Of a stretch of 64,000 nucleotides of DNA, positions 44,807 to 57,000 are shown one piece after another (the stretch's first letter is position 1; each line of letters starts with the position of its first letter). The notes below the pieces were generated by a model, which was not told where the DNA came from, did not search any database, and worked only from the letters and a program-made list of their open reading frames with translations. Location of the stretch: positions 18,556,001 through 18,620,000 of the forward strand of contig JAIVEN010000021.1 in NCBI GenBank assembly GCA_026686845.1. Direction: 5' to 3'. This DNA is from Adenanthera pavonina. Taxonomy: Eukaryota; Streptophyta; Magnoliopsida; Fabales; Fabaceae. Both the position numbers and the translations under genes were made by a program.

Positions 44807-47800
44807 TTACAGTTCACTGGGATTTACCATACCCAATTCTCTCCTTATTTTGCAATGCCTGTCTTCTAATAGAGGCTTTGTGAGTATATCAGCAACTTGA
44901 TCCTCTGTCGGGATGTACTCCAGCTTAACTTCTCCTTTCAGAACGTGATCCCTTATGAAGTGGTGCCTAACTTCAATATGTTTCGTCCTTGAATGCATGA
45001 CAGGATTCTTGGTGATATTTATGGCACTTTGGTTGTCACACATGATTGGTATCTCTTTCATTTTAACCTCAAGATCTTCAAGCTGCTGCTTCATCCAGAT
45101 GACTTGGGCACAACAGCTTCCAGCTGCAACATACTCAGCTTCTGCAGTGGATAGGGCCACACTGTTTTGCTTTTTGCTGAACCATGAAACCAGGGATTCT
45201 CCAAGAAACTGACAAGTTTCACTTGTGCTTTTTCTGTCAGTTTTGGATCCTGCAAAATCAGCATCAGTGTATCCTTTGAGATCTTCTCCATTGCTTTTTG
45301 GATACCAAAGACCCATTTGTGATGTTCCAATAAGATATATGAAAATTCTTTTCACAGCTGTTGCATGGGTTTCTTTGGGGCATGATTGGAACCTTGCACA
45401 CATACAAACACTGAACATAATGTCAGGTCTGCTGGCAGTTAAGTACAGCAGGGATCCAATCATTCTTCTGTACTGAGTAATGTTAAACATCTTTCCATTC
45501 TCATCCAAGTCCAGTTTGGTTGCAGTAGCCATAGGTGTTCCCATTGGCTTTGCATTCTCCATTCCAAACTTCTTTAGCAGCTCCTTTAGATACTTGGATT
45601 GACTGAGAAAGATACCATCATCAAGCTGTCTGATTTGCAGTCCAAGAAAGAAGTTGAGTTCACCCATCATGGACATCTAAAATTCTCCCTGCATTAACTC
45701 AGAAAATTTCTTACAAAGAGTTTCATTAGTAGCACCGAAAATAATATCATCAACATAGATTTGAACAATTAGTAAATCTTTATTTTCTTTCATAGTGAAT
45801 AAAGTTGTGTCAACTTTACCTCTATTGAACCACTTTTCAGTTAAAAAATTGCTCAGTCTCTTATACCATGCTCTAGGGGCTTGTTTTAAACCATAAAGAG
45901 CTTTCTTCAGTTTATAAACATAGTTTGGTTTTGTAGAATCCTCAAAACCTGGAGGTTGATCTACATAAACTTCTTTCATGATATATCCATTTAGAAAGGC
46001 ACTCTTTACATCCATTTGATACAGTAAAATATTTTTTATTCATGCATATGCTAGCAGTATTCTTATAGCTTCTAATCTAGCTACTGGTGCAAAGGTTTCT
46101 TCAAAATCAATACCTTCTTCCTGATTATACCCTTTAGCAACCAATCTAGCTTTATTTCTTATTATTGTTCTAGATTCATCAAGTTTATTTCTGAAAATCC
46201 ATTTGGTACCAATAACAGGATGATTTTTGGGTCTAGACACTAAATCCCAAACTTGATTTCTTTCAAATTGATTTAATTCATCTTGCACAGCCAAAATCCA
46301 GTATTCATCAGTTAAGGCTTCTTCAGCACATTTGGGTTCAGTTTGAGAAATGAAGGCGCAGTTGAGCATTTGATCCCTTAACTGTTTTCTGGTTTTGATT
46401 CTCTCTTGAACATTCCCTATTACTTGATCAACATGATGATTTCTTTGATATCTCCAAGCTCTAGGGAGTTCTTGAGATGTTTCTTCATTATTTTCTTCAT
46501 CAAACTCTTGCTCCTGGACATCTTCCTCTGTGTTAACAGATTCAGATATCTTAGGAGGTTCAGTTTTACTTTTATCAGAAATGCCCGATTTTTCAAAGTT
46601 GAAAGCAAGATCATTCTCATTGGTAACTTGTTTTGAAACAGTTTCATCTTCAATGAAAACCACATGCACAGATTCTTCTACCACATTTGATCTTTTATTA
46701 TAAGCTCTATATGCCTTACTCCTACTAGAATAGCCCAGAAATATACCTTCATCGGATTTAACATCAAACTTACCCAGATTTTCTTTCTCATTGTTGTGAA
46801 TGAAGCATTTGCATCTGAACACATGGAGATGGGAGAGATTTGGCTTTCTTCCCTTGTACAGCTCGTATGGAGTCTTCCCAAGGATTGGTCTGATGTAGGC
46901 TCTGTTTATGATGTAGCTTGCTGTATTCACTGCATCAGCCCAAAACACTTGAGAGAGTTCCTTCTCATTCAGCATAGCTTTGGCCATCTCTCCAATAGTT
47001 CTGTTCTTTCTTTCTACTACCCCATTTTGTTGAGGGGTCCTTGGAGCTGAGAAGTTGTGGTCAATCCCATGCTCATTATAGTACTCCAGAAAGTATGCAT
47101 TTTCAAACTCTCCTCCATGGTCTGACCTGATAGACACAATAGAAATACCTTTCTCATTTTGCACTTTCTTAGCTAAGGTTACAAATGCATCGAAGGTATC
47201 ACTTTTAGAGGATAGAAATAATGTCCAAGTGAATCTGGAGTAATCATCCACAATTACAAGCACATACAGATTACCACCAAGACTTTTCACCCTACATGGT
47301 CCAATTAAGTCCATATGCAGCAATTCAAGTGGTCTTGTTGTGGTAACTACACTTTTAGATTTAAAAGATGATTTAGTTTGTTTTCCTCTTAAGCATGCAT
47401 CACATTCTTTATCCTTTTCAAAAGATATTTTTGGCGGACCAGTTACTAGCTCATTTTTAACTAGCTTAGACAGTTGATTCATGTTCACATGAGCTAATCT
47501 CCTATGCCATAACCAGCTATCATTATCTTGACTAATTAAACATACAGAATCCAAGAAAGGAAGTTCATCAAGATCAATAGTATAACAGTTACCATCCCTT
47601 TGAGCTTTGAGGATTACTTTGTGATCACTTTTTCTGATGACCAGACAAAACTTTGAGTCAAACAACACTTAATTTCCTTTATCACAGGTTTGACTCACGC
47701 TCAGCAAATTGTGGTTGAGGCCAATCACAAACAGCACCTCTTCAATGGATGTTTCCGGATTTTTGCCCACAATGCCAATACTAACAACTTTGCCATATTG

Positions 47801-47938
47801 ATCACCTCCAAAGGTCACATTTCCTCCTTTCTTATCTCTAAGGGTGATGAACTTCTCCTTATCACTAGTCATGTGACTTGAGCAGGCACTGTCCATATAC
47901 CATTTGTTGCTCTTCTTAGCTTTGAGACAGACCTGCAA
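44807..47938 (-). pseudogene. Sirevirus pol: protease, integrase, reverse transcriptase, RNase H
   Basis: A single minus-strand frame over about 1040 codons, broken by three in-frame stops (47671-47669, 46042-46040, 45679-45677). Protease motif WYMDSACSSHMT near 47900. GAG-pre-integrase HRRLAHVNM and the C-x-x-C of CDACLRGKQTKS follow. Integrase has HMDLIGPCR, IRSDHGGEFEN and QQNGVVERKNRT, giving the DDE residues. RT begins with KWIFRNKLDE, then QMDVKSAFLNG and YVDDIIFGA (YVDD active site). RNase H has YTDADFAGSKTDRKSTSE, ALSTAEAEYVA and TKHIEVRHHFIRD. The last ORF ends at 44807. All catalytic motifs survive, so only the stops break it. Confidence 0.88.
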
Positions 47939-47973
47939 AACAATGTTTATGTTTTCCTTTTAGGTACCCAAAT

Positions 47974-49764
47974 TTACTTTGGTCCTTTTTGGTTAGTAGA
48001 TTTTTTTCTAGATGCAGATGCAACTTTGGGAACCCATTCAACTTTCCTGCCAAGTCCATTTTTCTTCAAAGTACAAGAGCTGGAAATATGTCCCTTTTTG
48101 TTACAGAAATGACAGGTAGTGAAGGGACTGCTAGATTGAGAAGTAGGAAGAAAATAATGCAGATAATACTTTTGTCTTGCATGCTTTGTTTGATTATATG
48201 TTTCAATGCGAGATGACATGTGATCTTTCTTTTTGTTGCTCTCAGCATGCACAAAATGCCTCATGTATGTATTCTGGTTTCTCTTCCTAATCTTTTCCTT
48301 GACAGCACATGGATCATAGCCAAGACCAGCTTTTCCTTGTGATATTCTTTGGCTCCCCATAAGGACAAACAACATATCTTTACCTCTAGTGAGCCTAGAC
48401 ATGCTTTTTACCAAGTAATCATTAGTTTGCTTTAGTTCAATGCATGAAGTATAGCAAACAGATTGAGCAGTAGGTAGAAAGGTAATTTCAGAACTATTGT
48501 TTTGAGATTCCAGTTTATTAATCTTTCTCTTTGCTAGTTTTAGTTCTTTAGCAACTTTAATAAACTCATCATGAAGCTCATGAAATGCATCAAGTAACTC
48601 AGAATGGGAAGGTTCAGATTCATATACCTCTTCTTCTTGATCACTGCTGCATAAGGGTTCAGCTTCCTCAGAAGCAAGCGCCATCAGACAAATGTTGGCA
48701 ATCTCATCTTCATCCTCTTCTTCCTCATCTGAGCTGTTGCCCCATATTGATGAGATGTAGGCTTTCTTCTTCTTCCCTTTGTCTGCCGCTTTCTTGTCCT
48801 TTTCTTGCTTTTTGAGAAATTGAGGACAATCTCATTTGATGTGTCCCTGCTTCTTGCATTCATAGCAAGTTACGGGCACTTTTACCTCTTTCTTGCTTTC
48901 ACCAGCTGCTCCCTTCTTGAAGAATCTCTTGTTCTTCTTCTTGCTGTAGAATCTTTCGAATTTTCTGACCATCATAGACAGAGTTTCCTCATCCAGCTCA
49001 TCTCCTTCATCAGATTCTTCTTCCTTTTCATCTGCAGCTTTGAGAGCAAGGCCTTTCTTCTTTTTGTCCAGCCCAGCTTCCTTGAGAGCTTTAATTTTTC
49101 CTTCATACTCCTCAAGACTGCCGAAGAAAGCTGTGACAGAGGCCATTGATTCTCCTCAGGCCATTGATTCTCCTCTGGCTTCCTCTATTGCTGTCACCTT
49201 GGGCTGCCATTCTAGAGGGAGAGCTCTGAGTATCTTTCTTACTTTTTTAGACTGAGTTTATTCCTTTCCCAGGCTTTTCAATTGATTCACAATGAGAGTG
49301 AATCTCTTTTGCAGCTCCTTTACAGTTTCTCCTTCAGTCATTCTGAAGCTTTCATACTCTCCAATGCATGTATTCAGTCTGTTCTCCCTGACCCCAGTTG
49401 TTCCTTCATGTGCAATCTGCAGAGTGTCCCACATCCCTTTTGCAGTTGAGCATTATGAAACTCTGTAGAATTCGTCCTGAATCAGGGCACTGACAAAGCA
49501 ATGCTTTGCTTTGAAATTTAGTAGTACTCTCCTTCTGTCTTCCTCATTCCACTCTGCTTCTAGCTTCTCTTTGTGTCTTCCATCTTCAGTTAGAGTCATT
49601 GGGACAAAATCTCCTTTCTCAATGACTGACAAGATATCAAGATCAATTGATTGGAGATAGATCTGCATCCTCATCTTCCAGTACCCATAATGTTCTCCAC
49701 TGAAGCCTGGTGGTTTATTAGTGTTGTTCCCTTCAGGAAGTATGCTTTCTCCAAAGCCAGCCAT
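47974..49764 (-). pseudogene. Sirevirus gag with two zinc knuckles
   Basis: Start ATG at 49764 (MAGFGESILPEG), 41 bases downstream of the PBS, then a UBN2-type capsid region (PGFSGEHYGYWKMRM, NFKAKHCFVSALI). One frame throughout, broken by several stops. The first CCHC knuckle starts CYECKKQGH (about 48870-48835) and the second is CHFCNKKGHISSSC (about 48110-48065), separated by an acidic, Glu/Asp-rich and Lys-rich linker. The gag frame and the downstream pol frame differ by -1; whether this is natural or decay cannot be told. Confidence 0.82.
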
Positions 49765-49804
49765 CTTAATTCCTGGACTGTGAGATCCTTTGAATGGGAA
49801 ACCA

Positions 49805-49817
49805 GGCTCTGATACCA
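49805..49817 (-). other. Primer binding site of the Sirevirus
   Basis: TGGTATCAGAGCC on the minus strand, two bases after the end of the 5' LTR. Matches the 3' end of the initiator Met tRNA, the usual primer of plant copia elements. Confidence 0.85.
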
Positions 49818-49819
49818 CT

Positions 49820-51099
49820 TGTTAACAAGGCTGACTTCCCAAGAGGGGGGTGAATTGGGAAGATTGAAATTTTTCTGCACAAAGTGAAATGGGTGAAGAT
49901 AGCACAGTATAAGGGAAGCAACGTGCAAAATAGAGCAAGCTGAAAAGTAAAGATGAGGAGAAGAAGACTTAGTTATTTATCCTGGTTCGGTCTATCCACT
50001 TGACCTACGTCCAGTCCCCAAGACAACTCTTGAGATTTTTCAACTATACAGCAAGAATTCAACGGGCTTCTTGCTAATGCCACAGTACAATGAGTATGCT
50101 CTGTTTCTGGAGCTTTCTTAATCTCTTTAAACACTTCTACAATGTGCTACCCAATTCCCTTGTGATTTCCCCTCACAAGTAAATCTATCTTCCAGATAAA
50201 GAGTAGATTATTTACAAAGATATAACTCTCTTGAATAGAGTAGATATGAAGGTTAAAGTACAGATATTGAAGTTGAGAGGATAAAAGCTTTTGAGAAGAA
50301 GATTTGGCAGAAATTCAGTATATACAAGTTTGATTTGTTACCCATAACTTCAAATGATGTTATATTTATAGATTTAGGTCTCAAATGTCCGTTAGAGACA
50401 AAATCTATCCGTTGGGAAAGTTATCCAACGGTTACTCTGAAAAACTATCCGCTAACCAACCGCATTTAATGCTTCTGACATACCGAAATTCGAATTTTAG
50501 TTGGTCAACAGACAAATTTCGAAGGAACCGAAGGTTAAAGCTTCCAACGTTGCAGCACGAAGTTCGTCTATTCATGAAGTGAAATTCGAATTTTGAAACT
50601 TACAAAATATTTTCACAATGTGACATACGAATTTTCAAGAAGAAAGTTTTTCTGTTAAGTGTGAACAGTGTTTTTAATTTTCTACAGTGCCTTCAAAATT
50701 TAAATTTTGGAAACCCAAAATTCGTTTGTTCCTAGTACGTTCAAAAGGCACAGTAGTTCACTTTCTTCGAAATTCAAATTTTGAAAGAGTGAAGTTCGTC
50801 TGTCCAAGTGACTCTTTTTAGACTAACTTCAATATTCGAGTGTTAGAGGACTTTGTCATTCGTATGTCAATGTTTCATTTCAACAGTCTCAAAAACATTG
50901 CTTCTGAAAATTCAAATTTTAATGTTTAAAGTTCGTCTGTCAGAGAGCAATTTTGAAACTTAATATAATCTTGCTTTCAGATGAACTTTAACATTATTTC
51001 AGACGAATTTCTTTAGTTTTCACAAATTGTATTTTGTCTGAAATTCGAATTTTGAAGACTTAAAGTTCGTCTGTTACAAAGAAGCTTCTTTCAGACTTA
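49820..51099 (-). repeat. 5' LTR of the Sirevirus, truncated
   Basis: Corresponds to 39462-40742 of the 3' LTR. Homology stops at ...CTTTCAGACTTA (51099); the equivalent of 40743-41323 (about 580 bases, the LTR start) is missing. TATA motif conserved at 50370-50363. Confidence 0.88.
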
Positions 51100-54000
51100 A
51101 ATCATCATGTTGAATTATGGATACGCTTGAGGGCGAGATTGAAGAAAATGCCGTGCTAGTTGAATTACCCCTCACGTTTGCAAAGCTTATCGAACCCTCC
51201 GAAAATGGTTTCGTCCTGCATGAAGAAATCATAGAGGTGATCAACATGAGAACTGAGGAAGAAAAAAAAAGTTGAAGATAGTTGATAATCCTGAGAAGAA
51301 GGAGATGATAGATTTATTTCGGGAATATCTGGATGTGTTAACTTGGTCGTACCAAGATATGCCAGGGCTTGATCCCAATATGGCTTTTCACAAACTTCCC
51401 TTATTCCCTGAAATTAAACCGAAGAAGCAGAAACTAAGAAGGATGAGTCCCGAGATATCCCTTCAGATCAAAGAAGAAATGAAGAAATAATGGGATGCTG
51501 GTTTCTTAGACGTTACTAAGTACCCACAGTGGGTTGCAAATATAGTACCAGTACCTAAGAAGGATGGTTGCATTAGGATGTGTGTGGATTATTGGGATTT
51601 GAACAAAGCCAGTCCTAAGGACCATTTTCCTTCACCGCATATCGATGTGCTAGTGGATAACACAGCGAGGGCTTATAGGTACTTATTCATGGATGGGTAC
51701 TCAGGATACAATCAAATCCCTATGAACCCAGCAGATAAAGAGAAAACCACTTTTACTACTCTATGGGGAACATTTTGCTACAAAGTGATGCCGTTTGGTC
51801 TAAAAAATGTGGGTGCGACTTACCAGTGAGCTATGGTAGCACTATTCTATGATATGATGCATAAAGAGCTTGAGGTTTATGTCGATGATATGGTGGCAAA
51901 GTCAGCAAAAGAGGAAAGTCATGTGGCAATTCTTCAGAAATTATTTGAAAGGTTGCGGAAATACAAGCTTCGATTGAATCCCAATAAGTGCGTGTTTAGG
52001 TCTACGGCTGGTAAGCTGCTAGGCTTCATCGTTAGTAGCAGAGAAATAGAAGTGGATCCAGATAAAGTAAAGGCAATCCGTGATATGCCTCCACCCCAAA
52101 CAGAGAAAGATGTGTGAAGCTTCTTGGGCCATTTAAATTATATAGCTCGATTTATTGCAAATATGACTGCCACCTGTGAGCCAATATTTAAATTGTTAAG
52201 AAAGGGGAATCCCGGGAAGTGGGATGAAGATTGCCAACAGGCGTTTAAGAAGATAAAAGAATATTTGTCAAACCCTCCTATTTTGGCACCTCCCACACCA
52301 AATCAGCCATTAATCCTTTATCTAACCATCTTAACATCCTCCATGGGCGCAATGTTAGGACAGCAAGATGAGTTTGGTAAAAAGGAGCATGCCATTTATT
52401 ACCTGAGCAAGAAATTCAATGGTTGTGAATCACGATACCCAGTCATCAAAAAGACATGTTGTGGACTAGTATGGGTTATGCGACGGTTAAGACAATACAT
52501 GTTATATCATGTTACCTGGTTGATCTCGTGATTGGATCCGATTAAACATATTTTTGAAAGCCCTTACGTGTCAGGTAGGGTGTCAAAGTGGCAAGTAATA
52601 CTATCTGAATATGATGTGAAGTATGTGACTCGCAAGTCAATTAAAGGAAGTATTATCGTTGACCATTTAGCTGGAAACCCATTAAATGAGAGTCCACCAC
52701 TAGACTTTCAATTCCCAGATGAAGATGTCTTGATAGTTGAGGATGAGTTAGAGGATTCCCAATGGACAATGTACTTTGATGGTGCCGCCAATACGCATGG
52801 ATGTGGGGTAGGTGCAGTAATAGTATCCCCTGAAGGGAAACAATTCCCTGTTGCCATTAAACTTAATTTTGAATGCACAAATAATGTAGCAGAGTATGAA
52901 GCCTGTGTTAGTGGTTTGCAAGCCACCCTAGCTCTGGGTTCAAAGAACTCAAGGTCTTTGGAGATTCAGCACTCATAATTTATCAAGTGACGGGGGCATG
53001 GCAAATGAAGGACCCAAAGTTGATCCCTTACCAGAATTATTTGACTGAATTGATCAAGGAGTTTGATGAAATCAAGTTTACCCACATGACTCGTCATAAA
53101 AATCAGTTTGCGGATGCGTTAGCAATACTCGCTATCATGGTTAAGCTAGATTGCGAGATTCACGTTCAGCCGATTCACGTTGAAACTAGGAATACTCCTT
53201 CACATTGCTTGAGTATAGAAGAGGAATATGATGGACAACCTTGGTTTCACGATATTAAGTCCTACATCAAAGATAGAGAATATCCAAATGGGGTAACAGA
53301 TAATGACAAGAAGACTCTCTGGTGCCTTGCAATGAACTTCTTCCTTAGTGGGGAGGTTTTGTATAAGCAGGCTCACGACGGGACATTACTCAGGTGCATA
53401 AATTCACCTGAGACTAAGAGGGTGATGGCTGAAGTTCATGATGGAATATGTGGAACTCATGCTAATGGTCATACTATGACTAGACAAATACAAAGATGTA
53501 GATATTTTTGGCTGACCCTGAAAAAAGATTGCATCGAATATGTGAAAAAATGTCACAAATGCCAGATCTATGCTGATCGAATCAATGCTCCACCATACCC
53601 CTTACACAACCTTGTGGCCCTATGGCCTTTATCCATGTGGGGAATTGACGTAATTGGTCCTATTAATCCTAAAGCCACAAATGGTCATCGCTACATACTT
53701 GTAGCTATTGACTATTTCACTAAGTGGGTCGAAGCCATTTCTCTTGCCAGTGTCACCCAGAAGGCTTTCATTCACTTCTTGTGATCATGCATCATTTTTC
53801 GATATGGTTTACCAGAGAAGATCATTACGGATAATGCTCCTAATCTGAATGGTGCTGAAGTAAGGAAGCTTTGTGAGAAATTCAAGATCCAGCATCATAA
53901 CTCTGCTCCCTATCGACTGCAAATGAATGGGGCAATGGAGGCTGTTAACAAGAATGTTAAAAAGATTATCGCTAAAATGACCATTACCTACAAGCATTGG

Positions 54001-54489
54001 CATGAAATGCTCCCGTATGCTCTCTATGGATATCGTACCACAACTCGCACATCAACGGGAGCTACACCATATTCTCTGGTATATGGAATGGAGGTAGTGA
54101 CACCAATTGAGGTGGAAATCCCATCACTACGAGTCATGGTCGAATCAACTGTTAGGGAGGATGATTGGATCAAAACCCGATATGAGCAGTTGAATATGAT
54201 TGAAGAAAAGAGATTGGTCGCCATGTGTCATGGGCAGCTATATCAATGGAGAATGGCCAGAGCATTTAACAAAAGGCTTCGCCCTAGGGAATTTAAGCCA
54301 GGGGATTTAGTCTTAAAGAAAATTCTTCCAAACTAAGAGGACAATCGAGGAAAGTGGGCCCCATCATATGAGGGTCCTTATGTGATAAAGCAAACTTTTT
54401 CAGGAGGTGCACTTATTTTGATGGACATTGAGAGGCAAGAATTGACAAGGCCTGTCAATGCAGACTCTGTCAAGAGATATTATGCCTAA
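51100..54489 (+). pseudogene. Tat-type gypsy pol: reverse transcriptase, RNase H, integrase
   Basis: Starts abruptly at the deletion junction, then MDTLEGEIEENA-type linker before RT. RT: VPVPKKDGCIRMCVDYW, MPFGLKNVGATYQ, YVDDMVAKS. RNase H: EIEVDPDKV region and LSKKFNGCESRYP; then the extra archaeal-type RNase H (YFDGAANTHGCGVGA, NNVAEYEACVSGLQA). Integrase: H-H-C-C finger (CHKCQIYAD), WGIDVIGPI, KIITDNAPN, and ARAFNKRLRPREFKPGDLVL toward the end. Six in-frame stops (about 51488, 51827, 52115, 52529, 53782, 54334) and two frameshifts (an A-run at 51259-51272; near 52945). Ends with TAA at 54487-54489. Confidence 0.88.
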
Positions 54490-54515
54490 GAAAAAGTACA
54501 AAAAAAAAAAAGAGA

Positions 54516-54840
54516 AGCTCGCTAGGTTGAAAACCTGAAAAGGCAGCCTAGGCAAAAATTAGAGCACAAAAGAAGAAAGAAAAAGCTCGCTAAGTTGAAA
54601 ACCTGAAAAGGCAACCTAGGCAAAAATTAGAGCGCGAAAGAAGAAAAAGCTCACTAGGTTGAAAACCTGAAAAGGCAACCTAGGCAAAAATTAGAGCATA
54701 AGAAAAGTAAAAAGAAACTCGTTAGGTTGAAAACCTAAAAAGGCAACCTAGAGCACCTAAAAAAAAAAAGAAGGAAAGAAGAGAAGCTCACTAAGTTGAA
54801 AACCTGAGAAAACAACCTATGCAAAAGGAAGAGCGAATCA
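54516..54840 (+). repeat. Tandem array of a 65-68-bp unit downstream of gypsy pol
   Basis: Five copies starting near 54516, 54584, 54649, 54717 and 54785. Core AGCTCGCTAGGTTGAAAACC, then TGAAAAGGCAACCTAGGCAA, joined by purine-rich GAAGAAAG spacers. The core holds a short inverted repeat (CTAGGTTGAAAACCTGAAAAGGCAACCTAG type) that could form a hairpin. Non-coding. Confidence 0.8.
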
Positions 54841-55894
54841 TCTCCCAAGCAAGTAAAAAGGGATTATAAGCTGCTAATGGATAGGGGTAAATGACAAGCA
54901 CGACATAATCTTTAGTCAGATGTACTGTAGGGCGTGCCCAAAAGCAATGCGAGCTATCTGACTTGAGGCTTAAGAGACCAATGTGAAGGCATTTTCTCTC
55001 ATTTTTACTAGATCAATATCTATAGTTTCTGGTTGTTTCAAGATCTACTATCCAAGTGATTTGTTCACCTAATAAACTAACTTTCTATTCTTATTCCTGG
55101 ATTGTTGCTTCCCTTTGACAAGCTGCTGTATGTATTCCTCGTTGATTATTGCTTTCCTTCTGGTGAGTTGCTATATTTATTCCTCAAATGAATTTTAAAT
55201 TAAAAAAAATGGCTGTTCCTTAAGGGCATGCATCATGGGAATAACCGTGACTGCCCGCTAATGGTGCTTAGTACAAGGAGTAGAATGGGAGCTCATAGAA
55301 TTTGATTGAGAAAAAAAAATCTTTTTGTTCCAATTCGACACAACTATACCTAAGGATAGAAGCATTGCAAGGTGGCTTGTGATCATGGCAAGTTTAAGAG
55401 TTGTGGGGTTAACTGGATTCCTTCATCAGGGGCAATGGATATCTACATCAAGACAAGGAAACTAAAAGATAAAACCCAGTTTTATTATGTTTCTAACAAT
55501 GTGGTTACAGTAAATTTTGTCAAATTGGGGCAATAAACTTGGCATTCTATCTGCATCTTCCATTTCATACAAATTGAGGGCAAATAATCATGATAATAAA
55601 TAATAATTCATTAAAGCTTTACATTCCACAAATATTTTTTGCATGCACATCATCAAGATTAATTTTGAAGGCTAAAGAAGGAAAATCTCCATTTTGCATG
55701 CATGACAAAAGGGGATCATTATACCTTGGGAAAGGAGAAAAAAAAAAGAGAGCGGTGACAAAAGAAAATGGCATTGTGTTGGCATCTGCATAGTGCTGAG
55801 TAAATTCCGCAAAGTGGGGATGATCAAGGAAGGGAGTCATAGGTTTAGTGAAGTGTTGCTTAGCCACCCTAAGTCCTGCCTCATGACGAGTGTC
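54841..55894 (+). other. Non-coding internal region of the gypsy element
   Basis: About 1 kb between the two tandem arrays. No reading frame of substance and no recognised motif. Confidence 0.5.
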
Positions 55895-56278
55895 ACCTCC
55901 ACCCTTTAAATTTCTGTCTTTTAAATTCTATCAAAGCCCTAACTTGCCGTAGGCACCCTTTAAATATTTGTCATTTAAATTCTGTCAAAACTGTGACTTG
56001 CGGCAGGCACCCTTTAAATTTTCATCATTTAAATTCTGTCAAAGCCCTGACTTGCGGCAGGCACCTTTTAAATTCTATCAAAGCCCTGATTTGTGGCAGG
56101 CACCCTTTAAATTTCTCTCATTTAAATTATGTCAAAGCCCTGAATAGTGGCAGGCACCCTTTAAATTTCCGTCATTTAAATTCTGTCAAAGCCCTGACTA
56201 GCAGCAGGCACTCTTTAAATTTCCATCATTTAAATTATGTCAAAGCCCTGACTTGCGACAGGCACCCTTTAAATTTTT
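55895..56278 (+). repeat. 54-bp minisatellite in the gypsy 3' non-coding region
   Basis: About seven full copies plus a partial one. Core AAAGCCCTGACTTGCGGCAG, then GCACCCTTTAAATTTCCGTC, then ATTTAAATTCTGTC; starts near 55933, 55987, 56041, 56080, 56134, 56188 and 56242. One copy is shortened to 39 bases. Both 54 and 39 are multiples of three, which creates a spurious 170-codon ORF (55993-56505) with an 18-residue period. Confidence 0.85.
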
Positions 56279-56409
56279 GTCTTTATTGTTCATGCATCTT
56301 GCCCCCCAAACAAAATACATGTTTCCTTCTTCATTTGTTTCTAATGTACGAATATCATTTCATGATCTTCTTACTTAGAAAACAAATGAAGAGGGGCATC
56401 TCATCATCA

Positions 56410-56655
56410 TGTTATTTTGTTTGGATCTTGCTATCACATTTTGTTTTTGTGAGCATTCGTTTTAGTCACTTCATACGCCTACCGCATCAGTCGCAGTCTA
56501 GCTGACATAGTTATTCATTTCTGTCACATCATTGTATTTTGTTTGGATCTTCTTTCACATTTTGTTTTAGTGAGCATTCATTTTAGTCACTTCATCCACC
56601 TACTGCATCAATCATAGTCTAACTGACATAGTTATTCATTTGTGTCACATCATTG
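56410..56655 (+). repeat. Two-copy tandem duplication, 122-bp period
   Basis: The blocks ATTTTGTTTGGATCTT, then GTGAGCATTC, TTTTAGTCACTTCAT and CTGACATAGTTATTCATTT, recur at an offset of about 122 bases. Lies just after the 54-bp array in the gypsy element. Confidence 0.75.
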
Positions 56656-56987
56656 CATGTTGCATTAGTTTGACTCTAGCTCGAGTTAGTTGTTCATTTA
56701 TGCATCTATTAAAGTCTAGTTTAATTTATTTAATTGAGTCCCAGTTCACAATTGCATGTCTTGCATGAAAATGTTCATTCACCATTTTCTTTTCAAAATT
56801 AAATTATTCATACCCAAAATAGAGTCTTGTATGCTATAAGTTCAAGTCATTTTGCATCTCTTTGGGTTAAGGTCAAGTGAGTCTTTGTGTGTTTTGCACG
56901 GACAAAATTAGTGTTCTAATCTTTACACGTTCCTTGTGCGAGAATTTCAAAAACTGCATTTTCTTCATTCTCACATAAGTAACTAGT

Positions 56988-57000
56988 AAAGAGGGACAAC
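56988..57000 (+). promoter_or_regulatory. Polypurine tract of the gypsy element
   Basis: AAAGAGGGACAAC directly before the right LTR start at 57001, where plus-strand synthesis would be primed. Confidence 0.65.

Larger units (their letters stand above)
39462..51099 (-). mobile_element. Ty1/copia retrotransposon of the Sirevirus lineage, 5' LTR truncated
   Basis: Minus-strand element inserted in the gypsy left LTR. Order on its own strand: truncated 5' LTR (51099-49820), PBS for initiator Met tRNA (49817-49805), gag, protease-integrase-RT-RNase H, a long extra ORF, purine tracts, 3' LTR (41323-39462). The gag with two zinc knuckles, the extra ORF after pol and the doubled GGGGGAG tract are Sirevirus features. 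The left flank ends in GGGTC; the other target copy was lost in the deletion at 51099/51100. The LTR copies differ at about 13 positions in a 225-base stretch I compared (from 39601 and 49960), so this is not a very recent insertion. All ORFs carry stops. Confidence 0.9.

Noticed and set aside
54516..54840. CRISPR-like regularly spaced repeats
   Set aside because: Plant nuclear retrotransposon context; units are tandem and diverged without unique spacers.
55993..56505. 170-codon ORF with His/Asn/Leu-rich 18-residue repeats
   Set aside because: Entirely produced by the 54-bp minisatellite, whose period is a multiple of three; it lies in gypsy non-coding DNA and matches no family.
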